A DNA stretch of 11,183 bases from Phoronis pallida (lineage: Eukaryota; Phoronida; Phoronidae). The position numbers were made by a program, and so were the translations under genes. Location: positions 1 through 11,183 of the forward strand of contig JAOXYC010214906.1 in assembly GCA_028565715.1 (NCBI GenBank). Reading direction: 5' to 3'. A model generated the notes under the pieces. That model was not told the origin of the DNA and did not search any database. It saw nothing but the letters and a program-made list of their open reading frames with translations. Positions 7,201-11,183 of the stretch are shown piece after piece (the first letter of the stretch is position 1; every line of letters starts with the position of its first letter).

Positions 7201-10200
7201 TTGAGTTTCAAAAAAACTGTTTTGCTGTTGGATAATTTTATTCCAATAGAACTCTTATTATGAAAAGAATTATTAAAATGATTTTGCTCCATTGTGTCAA
7301 GGTTGTAATTGTGATTTGTTTTTTTCAGGGCACTCTGTTCGACTTTTTGGTCAGAAAAAACAGAATGGTAAAAAGTATGGCGGGGCATCTTTAAGTTTAC
7401 CAAAAATTAGGAAAAATCCACTCATAGAAATTATAGCAATAAATACAGGGTAAGAAATCAACCAAAGATTTTGATAAGTTATTGCCTAAACTTTTATGAA
7501 AGTGTTGAAACAGATTTGATACTCGGGAAGTCTCAAGATTGTTTCAAAGTATGTGTTATAGAATCAGCAATGGTCTCCAAACATCAATCTTATTAAAGAT
7601 GCATACGCCGTATCCATGACCATAAAAGTCAATTAGGTCACTGTTCTTTTCCTCGCACAATCGATATAGGCATGTAATCGACTAGAGAACCATTCAGTGG
7701 CTCGTTTGCTTCGCCAAATATTAGCCACCGAAGTACACGTAAAACGCTGAAAATGCAACTATAGATATATACATATTAATATATACATATTAATGAATGT
7801 ATTGCAACCCGCAGGTTGGATAATACAATTAAAATACCCTATGGTTTATAGCCCATTCTATAATGACGCAACCCGTAGGTGCGACGGTGTTCTCTAATTT
7901 GTCTTCCTCCTTAGGACTAGGACCGGGCACAGTCTCAATGGGGAAGGGGTGATGTCACGGAGAACTGAGAAGAAACTCCGCTGAAAGTCTGTGAGAACAA
8001 TACCCACGCTCTCACATGGATTTGAACCCACGACCCTCAGATGTGTGTCAAGCCTTATGCCACTAGACCACTGACCACCCTAAATAATAATATAATGTTG
8101 GTTGAAAAAATCTCAATGATCAACAACAAGAAATGAGCATTAATGTTTTATTTTAAAAGTCAAGCTGAAATGACAAGAAGTTCTGGTGACATTGTTCTTA
8201 TTAATATTAGTATATTTTGGTAGCAATCCCTCATTGATGCAAGTTTTATTAAAAGCACAGCTGCATTCCGTGTTATAGATCTTGTTCAAAAAAAAAAAAT
8301 CTTATTAATATGTTTTTGTTATGAGAAATATTATAAATTACACACTAATAGCATAATATAATGTTTATTTTCTTCAGGCCTATGGCTCATATTACTTCAT
8401 TGTGCTTGAGCAAGATTTGTATTGTACTTCTAGTTGTCTCAACCAATGCACATATTGTAAAACAAAACATGCCAGGGGTGAACTAGGGAGTTACCCCCCG
8501 GAGGAAATAGTGGCTAGAGCTGAACAGTCTTTTCAAGGTTGGTATAAGTTAGGAGTCACCTTACAATTTGGATCAACTTCAACTGGAATTCATAATTGAC
8601 TTATAAATAATTGAAAAAAGGCAATTTCATTTTCATTTCTTTATTTCAAAACCAACAAACTACATGACAAAATATTGCTCAGAAATAGAAATTGCTTTAA
8701 GAAACTCACATGGTGAAAAAAAAATTGAGCTTAAATTTCTTTTTGCTATCAAGTAAAACTTTTAATAAAACTTTAAAAATTAAAACTCGAACTATTGAAT
8801 ATAGTAAAGCCGATTGATTTTAAGAACAGTTTACAATGAGGAATTTTTGTATGCGAAAGCCGGGAAAGTACGGACAGGGGAATAATACGGACGACCACTC
8901 TATTGATAGATATATTCTAATACTCTGTATTAAAAGAGTCAATACTATGTGACATAGTGAATGCGCAAAACATTGCTGTACTTCTTCTGTACCGAAAGGT
9001 ATCTATCTCAACTATTATTATTTACAGAATGGTTGTCCGTATTTTCCCCCTTCCTGTTCGTAATTTGACTCATTTCCCCTACACTAAATTCTGCATAAAA
9101 ATTGAAGTTTTCCTTTATAGCTGTTTAGTATACTTTACCAGAATACCCCTTGCATTACCACCATCATCAATGATCTACTTGGATTTCAGAGGGTGTTGTT
9201 GAGATATGGCTCACATCTGAAGATCTGGGTGCATACGGTCATGATATCGGCGTTACATTACCACAGTTACTATGGCAACTGGTTGAAGTGATCCCAGAGG
9301 GTGCTATGCTGAGATTGGGCATGACTAACCCTCCCTATATTTTAGAGCACTTAGAGGTATAGTAAATCACAAACATGAACTTCCCTTGGTGATAAAAACT
9401 GGAGAATTGTAGTTATAATAATGAAATAAGACATCATTTGGGAAGATATTTCTAAGTGCAGCTCAATATTAACACTATTAGTCTGGTCTGCTGGGCACAC
9501 CTATGATTCATGACAGTTTCAAAGTCTCATCTTGACTTCTTCATCAGATGATGGTTGTTGACTGAGTGGAGTACCATGTCTAGGGCCGGTGTTTCTTTGA
9601 AAGTACATTTGGGCCTATATGGTTTACATTCTCTCTTTATTATTGGATATCTGGGAAATTTTTTTTAATTAAAAAAACTGACATTTCCAGGAAATGGCCA
9701 AGATCTTGAATCACCCTCGTGTCTACTCTTTCCTCCATGTTCCTGTTCAATCTGCGTCAGATTCTGTACTCATGGATATGAAGAGGGAATATTGTGTGGC
9801 AGACTTCAAACATGTCGTCGACTTTCTCAGGCAGAGGTATTGTAGGAGTTTTCAAAATATTTCAGAAAATTGAAAATAATATTCCCACGCTTTGAAGCTG
9901 TTAAACATAACTCAACTCTAAGTATAATTTCTAAAGTTTACAATTGATGTTTAATTGAGTAAATTATAATTCTAAGCACTGGACTCACCGGTTAACTTTC
10001 CCAGGGAATCATATTTACAATTGATAGATCTGTTATACAAAATTTAGCTATACATTGATTATTGAATCCTGTCCCAGCCTTTGTCTAATTCATCAATCTA
10101 TGAGAACTACTTTCATTAGTTTGTATTTTGCTCTGAAACCTTTGGCCGTGCAATACTAAGTAATAGTATGTCTAAAATTTACAGTTGATAGATCTTTTAC

Positions 10201-11183
10201 AATATATCTGTACACTGTTATACAAAATTTAGCTAAACATTGTTATTGAATCCTGTCCCAGCCTTTCCTAATTCAGCAATCTATGAGAATTTCTTTCATT
10301 AGTTTGTATTTTGCCGTGTAATGCAATTTGATTTACTTATCATATGTATTGTTTGTTACAGGGTTCCTGATGCGAATGTTGCAACAGATTTAATATGTGG
10401 ATTTCCCACGGAAACCGAAAAGGTACTGCTGACATGCTGAAAATATAACACGATACATTTTGTTAGTTTTTCGTGACTAAAGTATCATTGAAGCTCTTGT
10501 CTACTTTCTTTGTTTAACCTCTCTATTGCAGTTGATGGACATCAACTGTGCAAAACTAAAATATTGTATAATTTAAATAGCTTTCATTTAATTCTTAAGC
10601 ATTCACGCATACAGCCTTTTACACCTCTTTTATAATGAGCAAGCCCATTTAAGCCAGCAGTGGATTTGGACTTGAAACTAAATGAAATAAACACTCAAGG
10701 AACATGCTTTTTATACGAAATACTAATGTTAGTTGCAAAAAATACGTTTGATGTCAGGTTTCGGGTGAGGAAAACAAGGTAAGTTGGTGATACTTTAAGT
10801 CACAAGGGGGCGCTTATTCCAGCAAAATCTGAAAACAGCTAGGGGGTGCTTATAGGGGCAGGGGCACTTACTAGGGAGAATACGGTAATTCGAATATGAT
10901 GTCGTAAAAAAGCATTCATCAAAAGAATTAATAATTACTCAGTGACACAGTATATGAGGTCCCTCCCACATACTAAACTGTTCAATATAATTGTATGCCC
11001 CTTTTTATGAGGCACTCTATGATTGAAACATGTCAACATCATAATCTCTAAATTACCACTAGGATTCATTGCATCATTTAGTGAAGGAACTGTGCTTGAT
11101 TCATTGCAGGATTTTGAAGAGACCATGCAGCTGGTTGAAGAGTATAAGTTTGCTAGTTTATTTATCAACCAGTTCTTCCCCAG
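4196..11183 (+). CDS. CDKAL1: Threonylcarbamoyladenosine tRNA methylthiotransferase CDKAL1 (5' part; 10 coding exons, runs off the right edge)
   Basis: Joined exons are 4196-4276, 4926-5094, 5812-5975, 6740-6806, 7329-7449, 8434-8537, 9190-9356, 9691-9836, 10362-10422 and 11110-11183+. Together they give 1154 nt, or 384 residues plus two bases, with all phases consistent. CDKAL1 is a radical-SAM enzyme with two 4Fe-4S clusters that adds methylthio to t6A37 of tRNA-Lys(UUU); the vertebrate protein is ER tail-anchored. Seen here are the methylthiotransferase N-domain cysteines C60 ([12 protein letters not shown]), C97 ([13 protein letters not shown]) and C126 (AGCVP), the SAM-cluster triad C202/C206/C209 (CLNQCTYC), TSED-GAYG at 244-252, VPVQSASD at 308-315 and CGFPTET at 352-358. 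Residues are close to the human protein along the whole length. The N-terminus is about eight residues shorter than human. The last part of the radical-SAM domain, TRAM and the membrane tail lie outside the window. All introns seen are GT-AG. Confidence 0.97.
4391..4462 (-). repeat. Degenerate tRNA-derived SINE head (minus strand) in intron 1
   Basis: Read on the minus strand there is an A-box-like TAGCGGTTTAATGG (about 4438-4451). About 32 bases later comes a B-box-like GGTTTCAAAAACC (4391-4403), which is the spacing found in tRNA genes. CTAGCGGTTT (4386-4395) and AAACCGCTAG (4443-4452) also form a 10-bp inverted repeat. A SINE body may continue leftward to about 4300, but I see no tail or target duplication. 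Confidence 0.35.
4516..4546. repeat. Imperfect 12-bp hairpin in intron 1
   Basis: TGGGACCCACCA (4516-4527) pairs with TGGTGTGTCCCA (4535-4546) at 11 of 12 positions across a 7-nt loop. No known RNA family was recognised. Confidence 0.5.
4793..4857 (+). repeat. Minisatellite, five 13-bp units, intron 1
   Basis: Five head-to-tail copies of ATTAGTGTTTTTA start at 4793, 4806, 4819, 4832 and 4845. The last two share an A-for-T change at the second position, so they arose from one another after that change. The array ends 68 bases before the exon 2 acceptor. A perfect GCATCA-G-TGATGC palindrome (4759-4771) lies just upstream. Confidence 0.95.
4926..5094 (+). CDS. CDKAL1: CDKAL1 coding exon 2 (residues 28-83)
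   Basis: Acceptor TTCTATGTAG ends at 4925 and donor ACAG/GTAAAT follows 5094, in phase 1. It encodes a variable basic-to-acidic linker (28-48), then the start of the methylthiotransferase domain, [20 protein letters not shown] (52-71), with cluster-binding C60. Confidence 0.96.
5161..5347. mobile_element. 187-bp MITE-like element in intron 2
   Basis: The 29-bp ends (5161-5189 and the complement of 5319-5347) match at 27 positions and start TATACCGTACACACC. The outermost TATA on both sides may include a TA target duplication. GTGGGCTTATACCTG occurs twice 18 bp apart at the right end (5300 and 5318), so the terminal sequence is itself tandemly repeated. The interior has a perfect GGGTTTAAACCC palindrome (5227-5238). 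No coding potential is present. Confidence 0.8.
5439..5485 (+). repeat. tRNA-like remnant: anticodon arm, variable loop, T arm and 3' acceptor half, intron 2
   Basis: CATAA (5439-5443), a 7-nt loop CCGGCTA and TTATG (5451-5455) make a perfect anticodon-type arm with GGC at the anticodon position. Five variable-loop bases follow. Then CTGGG, TTCGATT and CCCAG (5461-5477) make a perfect T arm with a consensus B box, followed by seven bases and an A discriminator (5478-5485). No D arm, A box or matching 5' acceptor strand lies upstream, and the base before the anticodon is C instead of the near-invariant T. I read it as a truncated tRNA pseudogene or SINE fragment, not a working tRNA. Confidence 0.6.
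5812..5975 (+). CDS. CDKAL1: CDKAL1 coding exon 3 (residues 84-138)
   Basis: Acceptor ATTTTTTTAAG ends at 5811; donor CAA/GTAAGA follows 5975 in phase 0. It encodes [18 protein letters not shown] onward and carries C97 and C126, completing the three cysteines of the auxiliary 4Fe-4S cluster. A second AG at 5818-5819 would break the frame. The last 29 bases and the donor are duplicated immediately downstream. Confidence 0.97.
5947..6030 (+). repeat. 44-bp-period tandem duplication across the exon 3/intron 3 junction
   Basis: Bases 5947-5986 (the last 29 bases of exon 3 plus 11 intron bases including the donor) recur at 5991-6030 with 37 of 40 identical. The second copy keeps an intact CAA/GTAAGA donor at 6020. 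Splicing from it would add 44 nt and hit TAA at 5982-5984. Confidence 0.95.
6103..6377 (+). mobile_element. tRNA-derived SINE with L2-like 3' tail, intron 3
   Basis: The tRNA-like head has an A box TAGCTTAGTGG (6114-6124) and a B-box-like GTTTGAGCCC (6159-6168). The body runs about 130 bp. The 3' end carries TTGTAAAGCCCTTTGAA and AAAAGCGCTATATGAGCCC, ending in an ATT-rich repeat (6359-6377). That tail matches the type shared between many animal SINEs and L2-clade LINEs, from which they borrow reverse transcriptase. No clear target-site duplication was found, so the limits are approximate. Confidence 0.8.
6740..6806 (+). CDS. CDKAL1: CDKAL1 coding exon 4 (residues 139-160)
   Basis: Acceptor TATATTTCAG ends at 6739 and donor AAAAG/GTATTA follows 6806, in phase 1. 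It encodes [20 protein letters not shown] and two more residues, nearly identical to human. The 3' half of this short exon recurs 211 bp downstream in intron 4. Confidence 0.97.
6898..6921. repeat. Perfect 11-bp inverted repeat with 2-nt spacer, intron 4
   Basis: TGTCTATTCAA (6898-6908), TG, TTGAATAGACA (6911-6921). A third arm AATAGACAGTA (6933-6943) pairs perfectly with 6895-6905, so two competing hairpins are possible. It lies between exon 4 and its partial duplicate. Confidence 0.85.
6984..7022 (+). pseudogene. Duplicated 3' half of CDKAL1 exon 4 with mutated donor, in intron 4
   Basis: This segment matches 6773-6811 at 37 of 39 bases, covering the last 34 bases of exon 4 and the first five of its intron. 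One change is ACG to ACA (silent in the original frame); the other turns the donor GT into GC (7018-7019). An AG directly precedes the copy (6982-6983), but the tract before it is not pyrimidine-rich. Inclusion as a 34-nt exon would shift the frame, so it is most likely inert. Confidence 0.9.
7329..7449 (+). CDS. CDKAL1: CDKAL1 coding exon 5 (residues 161-200)
   Basis: Acceptor TTTTTTTCAG ends at 7328 and donor ACAGG/GTAAGA follows 7449; it enters in phase 1 and leaves in phase 2. It encodes [11 protein letters not shown], a short variable loop, and [17 protein letters not shown], the linker and first strand of the radical-SAM barrel. Confidence 0.96.
7450..7867. other. Intron 5, left part: no gene seen
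   Basis: Only simple structure is visible. ATATACATATTAAT occurs twice in tandem (7767-7780, 7781-7794). GCAACCCGCAGGT at 7804-7816 recurs as GCAACCCGTAGGT at 7868-7880, at the left edge of the SINE, and could mark an insertion boundary. Confidence 0.5.
7868..8082 (-). mobile_element. tRNA-derived SINE on the minus strand, intron 5
   Basis: Read on the minus strand, the head at about 8082-8010 has an A-box region TAGTGGCATAAGGC (8065-8052) and a good B box GGTTCAAATCC (8028-8018) with tRNA-like spacing. About 140 bp of body follows to about 7868. It differs from the plus-strand SINE in intron 3 in body and tail and lacks the L2-like end, so it is a second family or a 3'-truncated copy. Boundaries are approximate. 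Confidence 0.7.
8083..8433. other. Intron 5, right part: no gene seen
   Basis: AT-rich sequence with a run of A near 8289-8299 and no exon, tRNA or element that I can support. The last bases before 8434 (GTACTTCTAG) form the exon 6 acceptor. Confidence 0.5.
8434..8537 (+). CDS. CDKAL1: CDKAL1 coding exon 6 (residues 201-235), radical-SAM cysteine triad
   Basis: Acceptor TACTTCTAG ends at 8433. It encodes [20 protein letters not shown] onward, with C202, C206 and C209, the three ligands of the SAM-binding 4Fe-4S cluster. The exon must end at 8537 (CAAG/GTTGGT, phase 1) because only this joins in frame to EGVVEIW in exon 7. The donor is weak (T at +3), and a GTATAAG donor four bases downstream would give a stop codon. 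Confidence 0.95.
8538..8868. other. Intron 6, left part: no gene seen
   Basis: AT-rich sequence with several A and T runs. No exon, RNA or mobile element was recognised before the MITE at 8869. Confidence 0.5.
8869..9062. mobile_element. 194-bp MITE-like element in intron 6
   Basis: The left arm 8869-8901 (TACGGACAGGGG... ending ATACGGACGACCACTCT) matches the complement of 9026-9062 (TACGAACAGG... ending ATACGGACAACCATTCT), with one 4-base indel and a few mismatches. Both ends lie at TA, which may be the target dinucleotide. A short open frame reading out of it across 8957-9202 into the next exon is in a different frame from CDKAL1 and is incidental. Confidence 0.7.
9190..9356 (+). CDS. CDKAL1: CDKAL1 coding exon 7 (residues 236-291)
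   Basis: Acceptor TTGGATTTCAG ends at 9189 and donor GAG/GTATAG follows 9356, in phase 0. It encodes [20 protein letters not shown] and then [20 protein letters not shown], core strands of the radical-SAM barrel including the SED-GAYG segment near the SAM site. Its residues are nearly identical to human. Confidence 0.97.
9357..9690. other. Intron 7: no gene or element seen
   Basis: Ordinary intron sequence. A GATGATGG ... GACTGAG pair near 9547-9565 faintly recalls C/D boxes, but they lie only about 10 nt apart and have no terminal stem. Confidence 0.5.
9691..9836 (+). CDS. CDKAL1: CDKAL1 coding exon 8 (residues 292-339)
   Basis: Acceptor GACATTTCCAG ends at 9690 and donor CAGAG/GTATTG follows 9836, in phase 2. 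It encodes [20 protein letters not shown] followed by [14 protein letters not shown], the PxQSxSD..L..M.R.Y signature of the methylthiotransferase family. Confidence 0.97.
10011..10323 (+). repeat. Direct duplication of about 140-150 bp inside intron 8
   Basis: About 10011-10152 and 10174-10323 are diverged copies. Both run from TTTACARTTGATAGATCT through TTATACAAAATTTAGCTA (10033 and 10218), GAATCCTGTCCCAGCCTTT and TTTCATTAGTTTGTATTTTG to GCCGTG. Each has its own small indels: the second copy has an extra stretch near 10196-10217 and lacks the CTCTGAAACCTTTG part. It ends 38 bases before exon 9. Confidence 0.85.
10362..10422 (+). CDS. CDKAL1: CDKAL1 coding exon 9 (residues 340-360)
   Basis: Acceptor GTTTGTTACAG ends at 10361 and donor AAG/GTACTG follows 10422, in phase 0. 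It encodes the R of codon 340 and then [20 protein letters not shown]. The GFP-x-ET turn is conserved; the residue at x is Thr, where human has Gly. Confidence 0.96.
10423..10800. other. Intron 9, left part: no gene seen
   Basis: AT-rich sequence without a recognisable exon, RNA or complete element. Confidence 0.5.
10801..10887. repeat. G-rich repeat remnant ending TACGGTA, intron 9
   Basis: Three degenerate units (GGGGGCGCTTATTC at 10806, GGGGGTGCTTATAG at 10842, GGGGCACTTACTAG near 10861) lead into TACGGTA at 10881-10887. The layout of G-rich GCTTAT units followed by TACGGTA resembles the right end of the MITE at 5161-5347. No matching left end is present, so it looks truncated. Confidence 0.5.
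11110..11183 (+). CDS. CDKAL1: CDKAL1 coding exon 10 (residues 361-384, cut by window edge)
   Basis: Acceptor TTCATTGCAG ends at 11109. It encodes [20 protein letters not shown] followed by QFFP, and the last two bases AG begin the next codon (Arg in human). Whether the exon continues or ends here cannot be seen. Confidence 0.96.

Noticed and set aside
8402-8599. 65-codon plus-strand open frame as a stand-alone small gene
   Set aside because: It is CDKAL1 exon 6 with intron sequence read through at both ends; the cysteine triad belongs to the spliced protein.
9540-9570. C/D snoRNA in intron 7
   Set aside because: The C- and D-like words are too close together, and there is no terminal stem or guide-length spacer.

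Overview
This is a stretch of eukaryotic, almost certainly metazoan invertebrate, nuclear DNA. It is AT-rich, its one clear gene is split into short exons by GT-AG introns of about 0.3-1 kb, and it is full of small non-autonomous DNA elements (MITE-like) and tRNA-derived SINEs. Nothing bacterial is present: there are no long ORFs, operons or Shine-Dalgarno sites. The repeat types fit a marine invertebrate such as an echinoderm, hemichordate, cephalochordate or mollusc, but I cannot fix the phylum from the sequence.

The right two thirds (4196-11183 and beyond the window edge) is the 5' part of CDKAL1, the eukaryotic tRNA methylthiotransferase that makes ms2t6A at position 37 of tRNA-Lys(UUU). 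Ten coding exons can be placed to the base. All splice phases agree and together they give 384 residues plus two bases. Visible are the N-terminal UPF0004/methylthiotransferase domain with its three cysteines (C60, C97, C126), the radical-SAM C-x3-C-x2-C triad (C202, C206, C209), and most of the radical-SAM domain. The rest of that domain, the TRAM domain and the C-terminal membrane anchor lie past the window. An acceptor at 4176-4177 implies a 5' UTR intron. A plausible promoter with ETS-, NF-Y- and YY1-like sites lies at 3821-3920. On the minus strand at 3676-3712 there is a possible short first coding exon of a divergent gene with a perfect donor, so the promoter may be bidirectional.

The left third (1-3550) holds the probable last exon of another plus-strand gene (2-91). 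It is followed by a gene-poor region occupied by three separate terminal-inverted-repeat elements: 1018-1522, a hAT-like 1844-2028, and a 1.36 kb element at 2179-3539 with about 100-bp TIRs that are about 94% identical.

The introns contain two more MITE-like elements (5161-5347, 8869-9062), two clear and one degenerate tRNA-derived SINE, a tRNA-like three-arm remnant, a 5 x 13 bp minisatellite and a duplication in intron 8. The most unusual feature is that the 3' ends of exons 3 and 4, each with its splice donor, are both duplicated into the intron that follows. I did not find a new multi-gene system. The findings worth following are those exon-donor duplications, the large TIR element and the possible divergent first exon.
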